Of a DNA stretch of 64,000 bases, positions 38,303 through 47,083 are shown in pieces. Where the stretch lies: assembly GCF_015354505.1 (NCBI RefSeq), contig NZ_JACAFP010000003.1, positions 239,346 through 303,345 on the forward strand, given 5' to 3'. This DNA comes from Microbacterium sp. UFMG61. Lineage in GTDB: Bacteria; Actinomycetota; Actinomycetes; Actinomycetales; Microbacteriaceae. The first letter of the stretch is position 1, and every line of letters begins with the position of its first letter. A model generated the notes under the pieces. The model was not told the DNA's origin. It saw nothing but the letters and a program-made list of their open reading frames with translations, and searched no databases. Both the position numbers and the translations under genes were made by a program.

Positions 38303-39919
38303 ATGTCACAGCACGCAAAGCCACGCAGCAAGGGACGCCGTTTCTTCTTCTGGGCAGCCCTCGCGGGCCTCATCAGCGGTGCCGTCTTTCTCGCTGCCGC
38401 AGAGCTCTTCGCTCTGATCTTCGCCCGATCGGCGAGCCCGATCCTGGCGATCGGCGGGTTCGTGATCGACATCGTGCCGCAGCCGTTCAAGGAGTTCGCG
38501 ATCGCGACCTTCGGCGAGTACGACAAGATCGCCCTGCTCGCCGGGCTCGGTCTGGCCGTCGTGATCGCGTCGGCGATCGGCGGCATCCTGCAGTTCGTGC
38601 GACCACCGCTCGGAGTCGTCGCTCTGGTGATCGCGGGTGCCCTCTCGACCGCAGCCATCGTGACGCGGGCCGGTGTGACGCCGCTCGCCTTCCTTCCTCC
38701 CGTGCTCGGCACCATCGCCGGCTCGATCATCATTGTGCTCCTGGTCCGTCGCCTGAGGGCGTGGCGCACGTCGGTCGCGCCGGTCGGCGTTGACCGTGTC
38801 GACGACGGAGATGCGGATGCGGATGCTGATGCGCCCGCGATCGCGAAGCCGATCGGGCGTCGACAGTTCTTCCTGCTGGCGGGCATCGCGGGAGCATCCG
38901 CCGTGATCGTCGGCGTCGCCTCGCGCGCGGTGAGCATGACGGTGGCGTCTGTCGCGAACATCCGCGAGGCCCTCAAGCTCCCCTCGCCCGGCACGAAGGT
39001 CACCGTGCCCCAGGGCGCCGAGCTCGACATCCCGGGCCTCAGCACGCTCTTCACCCCGAACAAGGACTTCTACCGCGTCGACACCGCGCTGACCGTGCCC
39101 ACGATCGATCCCTCGACCTGGCGCCTGGTGATCGACGGCATGGTCGACCAGCGCGTCGAGATGAGCTTCCAGGACATCCTCGACATGGGCGTCGACGAGT
39201 ACGCCATCACGCTGACCTGCGTCTCGAACGAGGTCGGCGGCGAGCTCGTGGGCAATGCGATGTGGCTCGGTGTGCCGCTGCGGGACGTGCTCAAGAAGGC
39301 GGGCGTGAAATCGGGTGCCGACATGGTGCTGTCGAAGAGCGTCGACGGATACACCGCCAGCACGCCGCTCTCGGCGCTGACCGACGACAACCTCGATGCG
39401 ATCCTCGCGGTCGGCATGAACGGCGAGCCCCTGCCGCTCGAGCACGGCTTCCCGGTGCGCATGGTGGTCCCCGGCCTGTATGGATACGTGTCGGCGACCA
39501 AGTGGCTCACCGAGCTCAAGGTCACCACGTTCGAGAAGGACGAGGCGTACTGGACGCCGCGCGGCTACAGCGCCGAGGCGCCGATCAAGTTCTCGTCGCG
39601 CATCGACACCCCCAAGCTCGGATCGGCTGTGGATGCCGGAAAGATTCCGATCGCCGGCGTCGCCTGGGCGCAGTCGGTGGGCATCGAGCGGGTCGAGGTG
39701 AAGATCGACGAGGGCGACTGGACCCCCGCGACGCTCTCGACCCCGATCAACGAGGACACCTGGGTGCAGTGGTTCCTCGAGTGGGATGCCACTCCCGGGA
39801 CGCACTACGTGGCCGTGCGCGCGATCAACAAGAACGGCGATCTGCAGATCGAGGAGCGGGCAGCCATCGCCCCGAACGGATCGTCGGGCTGGCAGCGGTC
39901 GCTCGTGCGCGTCAACTGA
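38303..39919 (+). CDS. Membrane-anchored molybdopterin oxidoreductase, sulfite-oxidase fold
   Basis: 538 residues. Four N-terminal membrane segments (about 13-150) and a fifth at RRQFFLLAGIAGASAVIVGV, then an extracytoplasmic molybdopterin domain (about 240-440) with the Mo-ligand Cys in ITLTCVSNEVGG (about 300-303) and GFPVRMVVPGLYGYVSATKW, and a C-terminal Ig-like dimerisation domain. This architecture is common in actinobacteria and related to YedY/sulfite oxidase. The substrate is unknown. It begins the molybdenum region and is followed by cofactor synthesis genes. Confidence 0.93.
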   Translation: MSQHAKPRSKGRRFFFWAALAGLISGAVFLAAAELFALIFARSASPILAIGGFVIDIVPQPFKEFAIATFGEYDKIALLAGLGLAVVIASAIGGILQFVRPPLGVVALVIAGALSTAAIVTRAGVTPLAFLPPVLGTIAGSIIIVLLVRRLRAWRTSVAPVGVDRVDDGDADADADAPAIAKPIGRRQFFLLAGIAGASAVIVGVASRAVSMTVASVANIREALKLPSPGTKVTVPQGAELDIPGLSTLFTPNKDFYRVDTALTVPTIDPSTWRLVIDGMVDQRVEMSFQDILDMGVDEYAITLTCVSNEVGGELVGNAMWLGVPLRDVLKKAGVKSGADMVLSKSVDGYTASTPLSALTDDNLDAILAVGMNGEPLPLEHGFPVRMVVPGLYGYVSATKWLTELKVTTFEKDEAYWTPRGYSAEAPIKFSSRIDTPKLGSAVDAGKIPIAGVAWAQSVGIERVEVKIDEGDWTPATLSTPINEDTWVQWFLEWDATPGTHYVAVRAINKNGDLQIEERAAIAPNGSSGWQRSLVRVN

Positions 39920-39957
39920 GCCGTGCGTCGGATCGGGGTGCGCCCTAGGGTGGAGCC

Positions 39958-40446
39958 ATGACGTCGCTGCCCGCCTGTGTGATCACCGTGTCGGATCGAT
40001 CGTTCGCGGGGGAGCGGGAGGACCGGGGCGGCCCGATCGCCGTGGGCCTGCTGCGGGATGCCGGGTGGCACTGCCCGGATGCCGAGATCATCGCCGACGG
40101 CGTCGAGTCCGTCGCGGATGCTCTGCGCAGGGCCGTCGCGCGGGGCGTGCGCCTGATCGTGACCACGGGTGGCACGGGTGTCTCGCCGCGCGACCAGACC
40201 CCCGAGGGGACGCTCAAGGTCGTGACGCGTGGGGTGCCGGGCATCGCGGAGGAGCTACGGCGCTCCGGGCTCGCCGACACTCCGCTGTCGATCCTGTCGC
40301 GTGGCGTCGCCGGCGTCGTCGACCCGGCGGGCGCGCTGGTCGTGAACCTGCCGGGGTCGACCAGGGCGGTCGCGTCAGGAGTGCCCGTCGTGCTGACCGT
40401 GGCGCGACATGTCGTGGACCAGACCGATGGAGGAGACCACTCGTGA
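39958..40446 (+). CDS. mog: Molybdopterin adenylyltransferase (MogA/MoaB family)
   Basis: 162 residues. ITVSDRSFAGEREDRGGP at the start and VTTGGTGVSPRDQTPEGT (about residues 66-83) are the molybdopterin-binding signatures of MogA/MoaB, and LPGSTRAV completes the fold. It adenylates molybdopterin before metal insertion by MoeA. The end overlaps the moaE GTG by four bases. MoaB or MogA cannot be separated by sequence alone; in actinobacteria this protein does the MogA job. Confidence 0.93.
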   Translation: MTSLPACVITVSDRSFAGEREDRGGPIAVGLLRDAGWHCPDAEIIADGVESVADALRRAVARGVRLIVTTGGTGVSPRDQTPEGTLKVVTRGVPGIAEELRRSGLADTPLSILSRGVAGVVDPAGALVVNLPGSTRAVASGVPVVLTVARHVVDQTDGGDHS

Positions 40447-40883
40447 ACGATGTACGGATCGCTGCGATCTCGGAGCAGAAGCTCGACCTCGACGCGCATC
40501 TCGCCGCCGTCGACGACCCCGCGCTGGGGGGAGTCACGACTTTCATCGGTCGCGTGCGCGACAACGACCCCGATGCGCAGACGCCGGTCGTGGGACTCGA
40601 GTACAGCGCGCACCCCGACGCCGAGGCGGCGCTGCGGCGCATCGCCGAGAAGGCGGCGGCGGATGCTGTGGGCGACGAGCGCGTGGTCGTCGCGGTGAGC
40701 CACCGTGTGGGGCACCTCGACGTCGGCGACGCCGCGGTCGTGATCGCCGTCGCCGCGGAGCACCGCGCCGAGGCGTTCGCGGTGTGCCGTGCGGTCATCG
40801 AGGACATCAAGACCGAGCTGCCGGTGTGGAAGCGCCAGCTCGAGTCCGACGGGACGACGGCGTGGAAGGGTATCGGCGGCTGA
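40443..40883 (+). CDS. moaE: Molybdopterin synthase catalytic subunit MoaE
   Basis: 146 residues from GTG overlapping mog. GGVTTFIGRVRDNDP (about 28-42), VSHRVGHLDVGDAAVVIAV (about 82-100), and PVWKRQLESDGTTAWKG, which carries the catalytic Lys, are the MoaE hallmarks. With MoaD it converts precursor Z (cPMP) to molybdopterin. The moaD gene lies just downstream on the opposite strand, convergent. Confidence 0.95.
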   Translation: MNDVRIAAISEQKLDLDAHLAAVDDPALGGVTTFIGRVRDNDPDAQTPVVGLEYSAHPDAEAALRRIAEKAAADAVGDERVVVAVSHRVGHLDVGDAAVVIAVAAEHRAEAFAVCRAVIEDIKTELPVWKRQLESDGTTAWKGIGG

Positions 40884-40941
40884 CACCGGCCGCGGCCTTC
40901 CGGTCGGCCTTCCGGTTCTGGAAAGCCGCCGGGCGGTGCTC

Positions 40942-41175
40942 TCAGCCTCCGGCGAAGGGCGGCAGCACGTCGATCAGCTCGGCGCCGCCGAGGGGGCGGT
41001 CGTCGTCGCTGCGCACGCCGTCGACCATGACCGCGCAGCGCGGCAGGATGTCGGCCAGGGCCGGGTGCTCGGCCACGACGGCCGCGCGGAGCGCCTCCAG
41101 CGTCGTCTCCTCGCGATCCTCCGCGTCGACTCCCGCGGCCTCGGCGGCGGCGGCGAAGTAGCGGATCCGAGTCAT
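40942..41175 (-). CDS. moaD: Molybdopterin synthase sulfur carrier MoaD
   Basis: 77 residues, ubiquitin-like, ending LPPFAGG with the C-terminal Gly-Gly that is adenylated and thiocarboxylated. The start was set at the ATG overlapping the moaC stop by four bases; the longer open frame upstream is the moaC antisense-phase shadow. It donates sulfur to MoaE and is loaded by the MoeB-like protein encoded three genes upstream. Confidence 0.95.
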   Translation of the reverse strand: MTRIRYFAAAAEAAGVDAEDREETTLEALRAAVVAEHPALADILPRCAVMVDGVRSDDDRPLGGAELIDVLPPFAGG

Positions 41176-41651
41176 AGCGATTCTCCTTCGCGCACCCAGT
41201 CGCCGGAGCGTCCGCCCGACTTCGCGACGATGCGCACGTCTTCGATGACCACAGACCGGTCGAGGCCCTTGATCATGTCGACGATCGCGAGAGAGGTCAC
41301 CGAGACGGCCGTGAGTGCCTCCATCTCGACGCCCGTGCGATCGGCGGTGCCGACGGTCGCCTCGATATGCACGCCGTCGTCGACGATGTCGAGCTCGACG
41401 TTCGCGCGGTGCACGCCGATCACGTGGGCGAGGGGCAGCAGCGTCGGCGTCGCCTTGGCGGCCTGGATGCCGGCGATGCGGGCGACCGCGATCACGTCGC
41501 CCTTCGGGGCGGTGCCGTCGCGCAGCGCGGCGATGACCTCGGGGCTGCAGCGCACGAAACCGCGAGCGGTGGCGGTGCGGACGGTCGGCTGCTTGGCGGT
41601 CACGTCGACCATGTGCGCGTGGCCGGCCGAGTCGAGGTGCGTGAAGCTCAT
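41172..41651 (-). CDS. moaC: Cyclic pyranopterin monophosphate synthase MoaC
   Basis: 159 residues. MVDVTAKQPTVRTATARGFV at the start, KGDVIAVARIAGIQAAK (about 52-68) with catalytic Lys and Asp, LLPLAHVIGVH, and the C-terminal EDVRIVAKSGGRSGDW are characteristic. With MoaA it makes cPMP from GTP. It overlaps moaD and moeA by four bases each. Confidence 0.96.
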   Translation of the reverse strand: MSFTHLDSAGHAHMVDVTAKQPTVRTATARGFVRCSPEVIAALRDGTAPKGDVIAVARIAGIQAAKATPTLLPLAHVIGVHRANVELDIVDDGVHIEATVGTADRTGVEMEALTAVSVTSLAIVDMIKGLDRSVVIEDVRIVAKSGGRSGDWVREGESL

Positions 41652-42910
41652 TCGACCAGCATGACATCGATCGCGTCGCCCACGGCGACGGCCTCGACCT
41701 CGGCGGGCACGATCGCGAAGGCACGTGCCCGAGCAAGCCCGCCGGCCAGATGCGACCCCGAGCCTCCGGCCGTCGCGGGGCGCACTGTGCGGGCCGCGAG
41801 GTCGACGACGGCGGGCAGGTACTGGCGGCGCCCGGGCGGTGTCGTCCAGGCCTCCTCCGCCGTGAAGGATGCGCGGGGGCGATGGATCTCGGAGCGACCC
41901 TGCAGGGCCAGCAGCGCGGGCCGCACGAACACCTCGAACGAGACCGCCACACTGACCGGGTTTCCCGGCAGCCCGAACACGAGCGTGCCGGAATCGAGGG
42001 CGCCGAAAGCCTGCGGTTTGCCGGGCTGCATCGCGACGCTCGCGAACTCGACCTCGCCGCGACCGTCGAAGGCGCCGCGAACCGGCTCGTATGCTCCGGC
42101 GCTGACGCCGCCCGTGAACACGATCACATCGGCGCCGCGTTCGACGGCCGTCTCGGTCACGGCACGCACGGCCGCTGCGTCGTCGGCGACACGGGCGACG
42201 AGCACGACCTCGGCATCGGCATCCGCGACGAGCAGCTCGAGCAGCGGACCGTTCGAGTCGGGGATGCGACCACGGCTCGCGGGCTCACCGGGGGCGAGCA
42301 GCTCGCTCCCGGTCGAGACCACGGCGACGCGCGGTGCACGGGTGACCGACACGGTGTCGGCGCCCGCGGCGACGGCGGCGGCGAGCTGGAAGGCGCCGAG
42401 GCGCTCGCCAGCCCGCACGACGGCATCCCCGGCACGCAGGTCGGCGCCCCGGCGGCGGACGAAGGCTCCCTGCGCCGCCGGGGCCCGCAGTACCCGCACC
42501 TCATCGAGCGAGTCGGCGAGGCCGCCCGCGGTGTCTTCGAAGGGCACGATCGCGTCGGCATCCGTCGGGGCCGACGAACCGGTCATGATGCGCGCCGCGT
42601 CGCCGGTCCCGAGGGGAGGATCGTCCGACACTCCGGCGGGCAGGTCGGCGATCACGCGCAGGATGACCGGATTCTCGGCGGAGGCCGCGGCGACGTCGGC
42701 GAAACGCACTGCGAAGCCGTCCATCGCCGAGTTGTCGAAAAGAGGGATGTCGTGGGCGGCTGTCGCGGCCCGCGCCAGCGTGCGCGAGGCCGCATCGCGA
42801 ATCGGACGGTCCTCTGCGGGCAGCGACCGCACGGCATCCAGAATTCGCGCGAGCTGCTCCTCGACCGTGCGACGGTTCCCGCCTGCACCGCTCATGCGGG
42901 CACCGCTCAT
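41648..42910 (-). CDS. moeA: Molybdopterin molybdenumtransferase MoeA
   Basis: 420 residues; the ATG at 42910 is used as it overlaps the moeB stop (ATGA), with another in-frame ATG at 42895. NSAMDGFAVRF near residue 60, TGSSAPTDADAIVPFE, VSTGSELLAPGEPASRGRIPDSNG and GLPGNPVSVAVSFEVFV are MoeA signatures. It inserts molybdate into adenylated molybdopterin. Second gene of the moeB-moeA-moaC-moaD run. Confidence 0.96.
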   Translation of the reverse strand: MSGARMSGAGGNRRTVEEQLARILDAVRSLPAEDRPIRDAASRTLARAATAAHDIPLFDNSAMDGFAVRFADVAAASAENPVILRVIADLPAGVSDDPPLGTGDAARIMTGSSAPTDADAIVPFEDTAGGLADSLDEVRVLRAPAAQGAFVRRRGADLRAGDAVVRAGERLGAFQLAAAVAAGADTVSVTRAPRVAVVSTGSELLAPGEPASRGRIPDSNGPLLELLVADADAEVVLVARVADDAAAVRAVTETAVERGADVIVFTGGVSAGAYEPVRGAFDGRGEVEFASVAMQPGKPQAFGALDSGTLVFGLPGNPVSVAVSFEVFVRPALLALQGRSEIHRPRASFTAEEAWTTPPGRRQYLPAVVDLAARTVRPATAGGSGSHLAGGLARARAFAIVPAEVEAVAVGDAIDVMLVE

Positions 42911-43677
42911 GCGGACACCGCCGATCGGATCGCGATCTCGTGCTGTCGCGCCGACAGCCCGTCGATCATGGCGAGGCGCCCGAGCAGCGGGTCACCGGCG
43001 CCGGTGATGAGCTTCACGACCTCGCCGGCGAGCATCCCGCCCACCTGCACGCACAGCGCACCCAGCACGCCCACCTGGGCGCAGCTCGGCGGCTCGCCCT
43101 CTGTGCCGAGGGGGAACAGGTCTGCGAGCACGACCGGGGCGTGGCCCTCGGGCGGATCCGACCAGAAGACGGTGGCCTGCGCGTGCCACTCCTGCACGGC
43201 GCCCCAGACCAGAGGGATGCCGAGCGCCTCCGCCGCGGCCGCGACATCACGACGGGTCGCGAAGGAGTCGCTGGTGTCGACCACGATGTCGGCGCCCGCG
43301 AACAGGCGCTCGGCGTTCTCGGAGTCGAGTCGCTCGGCCGCCGTCACGACCTCCGCTCCGGGCGACAGCGCCAGGATCGCGCGCTCCGCGGATGAGGTCT
43401 TCGGTCTGCCGATGTCTTCGACGCGGTGCGCGAGCTGACGCTGCAGGTTCGTCAGCTCGACGATGTCGTCGTCGATCACGGTGATGCTGCCGACTCCTGC
43501 CGCGGCCAGTGCGAGCAGCGCGGGTGAGCCGAGGCCGCCGGCGCCGACGACGGCGACGTGGGCCGCCGCCAGGCGACGCTGTCCCTCCTCGCCGATGCCG
43601 GCGAGCACCGCGTGCCTGGCGGTGCGGACGAGTTCGGCCGGGTCGAGAGCGAGGGCGGGGGCGACGAGCGGCTGCAT
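42907..43677 (-). CDS. moeB: ThiF/MoeB-family adenylyltransferase
   Basis: 256 residues. ATP-binding VVGAGGLGSPALLALAAAGVG (about 43-63), DDDIVELTNLQRQ and DTSDSFATR are conserved, and PSCAQVGVLGALC aligns with the region following the first zinc CxxC of MoeB, but the CxxC itself is replaced by VVLADLF and the second pair is absent. It lacks the rhodanese domain of MoeZ. It should adenylate MoaD. First gene of the minus-strand moco operon. Confidence 0.9.
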   Translation of the reverse strand: MQPLVAPALALDPAELVRTARHAVLAGIGEEGQRRLAAAHVAVVGAGGLGSPALLALAAAGVGSITVIDDDIVELTNLQRQLAHRVEDIGRPKTSSAERAILALSPGAEVVTAAERLDSENAERLFAGADIVVDTSDSFATRRDVAAAAEALGIPLVWGAVQEWHAQATVFWSDPPEGHAPVVLADLFPLGTEGEPPSCAQVGVLGALCVQVGGMLAGEVVKLITGAGDPLLGRLAMIDGLSARQHEIAIRSAVSA

Positions 43678-43796
43678 GGCCCCAGGCTATGCCGGGATGA
43701 CAGAATTCTCGCGTTCCTGCGGGGATTCTGTCAGACTCCGAGGCATACGGGCGCCCCACCCGGTGGTGTCCGATGACGACTCCACAGGGGGACTTC

Positions 43797-45626
43797 ATGG
43801 CCGGCACCGGAGGATCCGCGGCAGATCCGACAGACGAGCGGGAGCCGCAGACGCACGCGCGCACCGTCGCAGAGCAGCGGTCCCAGCAGCTGCGCGAGGT
43901 GTCACCGCGGTTCCGGGACGCGCTCGACTCCCGCCATCACGATCGGGTGGGCGCCGACTGGGCGGGCGGGCTTCCCGCGCAGTACGGTGTCGCCCCGCGC
44001 ATCCGCGTCGGTCGCACCAAGTGGTTCAACCTGCTGTGGCTGATCCCGATCGCGGTCGCGCTCATGATCGCCGGCATCGCCGTGGCTCGGGGCATCATCG
44101 ACACCCCCGTCGTCCGCGACTTCCTGAGCGACTACCCCGGGGCCACAGCGCTACCGGAGGGCACGCCCGAGGGCTTCCCGCTGTGGATGCGGTGGCAGCA
44201 CTGGCTCAACGTCTTCTTCATGTTCTTCATGATCCGCTCCGGCCTCAGCATCCTCGCCGATCATCCGCGGCTGTACTGGACCCGGCACTCGACGCCGGGG
44301 CGCGAGTGGTTCCGCATGCAGCGCCCCGTGCCCGTCGACGACCCCACGTACACGGCCAAGGGGGACTCGCTCACGCTGCCCGACGGCGTGGGACTGCCCG
44401 GGCGACGCCACTCGATCGGCCTCGCGCGGTGGTGGCACCTCAGCATCGATGTGCTCTGGCTGCTCAACGGCATCGTGTTCGTGGTGCTGCTGTTCGTGAG
44501 CGGCCACTGGGCGCGCATCGTGCCGACGAGCTGGGACGTGATCCCGAACGCCCTGTCGACGGCGATCCAGTACCTCTCGCTCGAATGGCCGACCGAGAAC
44601 GGCTGGGTCAATTACAACGCCCTGCAGATGCTGGCCTACTTCATCACGGTCTTCATCGCCGCACCTCTGGCGCTGCTCACCGGTCTGGGAATGTCGCCTG
44701 CGCTGTCGACGCGATTCCGCCGCATCAGCCGTGTCTTCAACATCCAGTTCGCGCGCTCCCTGCACTTCCTGGTGCTGTGCTGGTACGTGATGTTCGTCGT
44801 GGTGCACGTGGCACTCGTCTTCGCCACCGGGGCGCTGCGCAACCTCAACCACATGTACGCAGGCGACGACACGACCTCGTGGACGGGGTTCTGGATCTTC
44901 GTCGCGACGTCGGCGGTGCTGGCCGTCGTCTGGGTCGCGGCGACGCCGTTCACCTACCGGTATCCGAGGGCTGTGCGTCGCATGGGTATGGCGCTGATCG
45001 GTCCCGTGCAGCGACTCTTCGAGCACGTCGACTCGAAGCCGGGGGAGTACACCGAGAAGGACATCTCGCCATACTTCTGGTCGAACGGCCGGGTGCCCGA
45101 CAGCGACGAGTACAGGACGATGCAGGAGGGCGGCTTCCGCGACTATCGGCTGCGCATCGGCGGGCTCGTCGAACAGCCGGTCGCACTGAGCATCGACGAC
45201 CTTCGCAAGATGGCGCGTCACGATCAGATCACGCAGCACTTCTGCATCCAGGGATGGTCGGGCGTCGCGAAGTGGGGAGGGGTGTCGATGGCATCCGTCC
45301 TCGACCTCGTGCGCCCGACGCCCGAGGCGAAGTGGGTCGTCTTCTACTCGTTCGCAGAGGGCGCGGAAGGCGGGCTCTACTACGACGTGCAGGACATCGA
45401 TCAGATGCGGCACCAGCTGACGATGCTCGCCTACGACATGAACGACGAGCCGCTGACCTTCTCGCACGGGGCGCCGCTGCGGTTGCGCAACGAGGTGCAG
45501 CTCGGCTTCAAGATGGTCAAGTGGATCCAGGGGATCGAGTTCGTCGAGAAGTTCGAGGACGTGGGCGGTGGCCTCGGCGGCTACAACAACGACCACGAGT
45601 TCTTCGGGTACCGGCAGTCAATCTGA
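43797..45626 (+). CDS. Fusion oxidoreductase: cytochrome b561-like membrane domain plus molybdopterin domain
   Basis: 609 residues from the ATG at 43797, which has AGGGGGA seven bases upstream; an ATG at 43773 is an alternative. About five or six membrane segments lie between residues 75 and 395, with histidines in WMRWQHWLNVFFMFFM, RWWHLSIDV and SLHFLVLCWYVMFVVVH suited to haem b ligation. The C-terminal 200 residues are a sulfite-oxidase-fold domain with Mo-ligand Cys in HFCIQGWSGVAKWGG and a YDMNDEPL...APLRLR end. Electron transfer from Mo centre to haem and quinone within one chain is plausible. Confidence 0.9.
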   Translation: MAGTGGSAADPTDEREPQTHARTVAEQRSQQLREVSPRFRDALDSRHHDRVGADWAGGLPAQYGVAPRIRVGRTKWFNLLWLIPIAVALMIAGIAVARGIIDTPVVRDFLSDYPGATALPEGTPEGFPLWMRWQHWLNVFFMFFMIRSGLSILADHPRLYWTRHSTPGREWFRMQRPVPVDDPTYTAKGDSLTLPDGVGLPGRRHSIGLARWWHLSIDVLWLLNGIVFVVLLFVSGHWARIVPTSWDVIPNALSTAIQYLSLEWPTENGWVNYNALQMLAYFITVFIAAPLALLTGLGMSPALSTRFRRISRVFNIQFARSLHFLVLCWYVMFVVVHVALVFATGALRNLNHMYAGDDTTSWTGFWIFVATSAVLAVVWVAATPFTYRYPRAVRRMGMALIGPVQRLFEHVDSKPGEYTEKDISPYFWSNGRVPDSDEYRTMQEGGFRDYRLRIGGLVEQPVALSIDDLRKMARHDQITQHFCIQGWSGVAKWGGVSMASVLDLVRPTPEAKWVVFYSFAEGAEGGLYYDVQDIDQMRHQLTMLAYDMNDEPLTFSHGAPLRLRNEVQLGFKMVKWIQGIEFVEKFEDVGGGLGGYNNDHEFFGYRQSI

Positions 45627-45629
45627 TCC

Positions 45630-46649
45630 ATGAGCATCCGCACGGCCATCGCGGCGATGCCGCCCGCGAGCTTCTCGTTCGTGATGGCGACGGGCATCGT
45701 CGGCACGGCGTTCACGACCGCGGGGTTCCCCGGCGTCGGCGTCGCCGCCCTGATCCTCGCCTCGGTCGGCTACGTGCTGCTCGTGGTCGCGACGATCGCG
45801 CGGGCTGTGATCGCGCCGGTCGCGCTGCGCCGCGATGCGCGCGACCCGGGGCGGGCGTTCGGGTTCTTCACGGTCGTCGCCGCGACCGGGGTCACCGTGA
45901 CGCTCGCGGCGGCGCTCGGCATCCGGTGGATGCTGCCCGGTGCGGTGGTGGTCGAGGGGCTGCTGTGGCTGCTGCTGATCTACGGGCTCCTGCCCTGGAT
46001 CGTCACGCATCCGTCGGTGCGACCGCTGCTGCCGACCGTCGACGGCGGCTGGTTCCTGCTCGTCGTCGCCACGCAGTCGCTGTCGGTGCTGACGAGTACT
46101 GCGGCCGGCGACCACCATCTGCTCTCGCTTGCAGCGCTCGGTCTCTGGGGTGTCGGGGTGGTGGTCTACCTGCTGCTCATGGCTGTCGTCGTGGTGCGAC
46201 TGCTGTCGGACGCCGATGGAGCATCCGATGTCGCGCCCACCGCGTGGGTGCTGACGGGCGCGACGGCGATCTCGGTGCTCGCCGCGAGCCGCGTGCTGAC
46301 GGCCCCGACGCCGGCGCTGCCCGAGGCCGAGGGAGCGGTGACCGTGATCGCGATCGTGCTGTGGTCGTTCGGCACCTTCCTGATCCCGTTCCTCGTCGGC
46401 CTCGGCATCCGTGACCTGGTGCGTCGACCGGCGGCCCGGCGCTTCACGGTCGGATGGTGGAGCATCGTGTTCCCCATCGGCATGTATGCGACGGCGACGC
46501 TCTCGTTCGGCGTCGCGGTCGGGGTCGCCGAGTTCGAGACCGTCGGCACGATCGCCGTATGGTTCGGGGGGCTCACGTGGCTGCTGGTGGCGACACTGGG
46601 GGTCGTGCGGCTCGTGGCACCATCCAGGAAATCCGCTTCTGCGGATTGA
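45630..46649 (+). CDS. TDT-family transporter (TehA/SLAC1-like)
   Basis: 339 residues, ten hydrophobic segments. PPASFSFVMATGIVGTAF at the N-terminus and WWSIVFPIGMYATATLSFG in the ninth helix are TDT signatures. Members export sulfite, tellurite or C4-dicarboxylates or form anion channels. Starting four bases after a sulfite-oxidase-fold enzyme, sulfite or another oxyanion is an attractive substrate, but this is inferred from context. A palindrome of the mod promoter region overlaps its stop. Confidence 0.88.
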   Translation: MSIRTAIAAMPPASFSFVMATGIVGTAFTTAGFPGVGVAALILASVGYVLLVVATIARAVIAPVALRRDARDPGRAFGFFTVVAATGVTVTLAAALGIRWMLPGAVVVEGLLWLLLIYGLLPWIVTHPSVRPLLPTVDGGWFLLVVATQSLSVLTSTAAGDHHLLSLAALGLWGVGVVVYLLLMAVVVVRLLSDADGASDVAPTAWVLTGATAISVLAASRVLTAPTPALPEAEGAVTVIAIVLWSFGTFLIPFLVGLGIRDLVRRPAARRFTVGWWSIVFPIGMYATATLSFGVAVGVAEFETVGTIAVWFGGLTWLLVATLGVVRLVAPSRKSASAD

Positions 46650-46675
46650 TGATCGCCGAAGCTCCGCATCTGCGG
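46633..46675. promoter_or_regulatory. Paired CCGC-N4-GCGG palindromes upstream of the mod operon
   Basis: CCGCTTCTGCGG (46633-46644) and CCGCATCTGCGG (46664-46675) are nearly identical 12-bp palindromes whose centres are 31 bp apart, about three helical turns, so on one face of DNA. The first extends to a 7-bp arm (AATCCGC/GCGGATT). The second ends 12 bases before the start of the HTH-TOBE gene. They are good candidates for its operator, giving molybdate-controlled autoregulation. Confidence 0.65.
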
Positions 46676-46687
46676 TAGTGTTCCCTC

Positions 46688-47080
46688 ATGCAGAGCTTTC
46701 GCATATCCCGTGCCGCCCAATTGCTCGGGGTGAGCGACGACACCGTCCGTCGCTGGGTCGACCAGGGTGTGCTCCCCACGACCGATGCCGTCCCGGCCGA
46801 GATCCCCGGAGACGCTCTCGCCGCCCGTGCTGTGGAACTCGCCGAGGAGGCGCAGGAGTCGAATCACGCGCTCTCGAGCGCCCGCAACCGCTTCGTCGGC
46901 ATCGTCACCCGCGTGCAGATCGACGGAGTGATGGCGCAGGTCGACCTGCAGTCCGGCCCCCACCGCGTCGTCTCGCTGATGTCGGCCGAGGCCGCCCGCG
47001 AGCTGCAGCTCGAGGTGGGCTCGCTCGCCACCGCATCCGTCAAGGCGACCAACGTCGTCGTCGAAGTGCCGAAAGACTGA
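46688..47080 (+). CDS. HTH-TOBE molybdate-binding regulator/carrier
   Basis: 130 residues. The N-terminus is an excisionase/MerR-type helix-turn-helix (RISRAAQLLGVSDDTVRRWVDQG, about 5-27); the C-terminal 68 residues form one TOBE/Mop domain (ARNRFVGIVTRVQIDGVMAQVDL...SLATASVKATNVVVEV), which binds molybdate as an oligomer. It is the first gene of the mod operon, three bases before modA, and probably senses molybdate. Confidence 0.92.
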   Translation: MQSFRISRAAQLLGVSDDTVRRWVDQGVLPTTDAVPAEIPGDALAARAVELAEEAQESNHALSSARNRFVGIVTRVQIDGVMAQVDLQSGPHRVVSLMSAEAARELQLEVGSLATASVKATNVVVEVPKD

Positions 47081-47083
47081 CCC

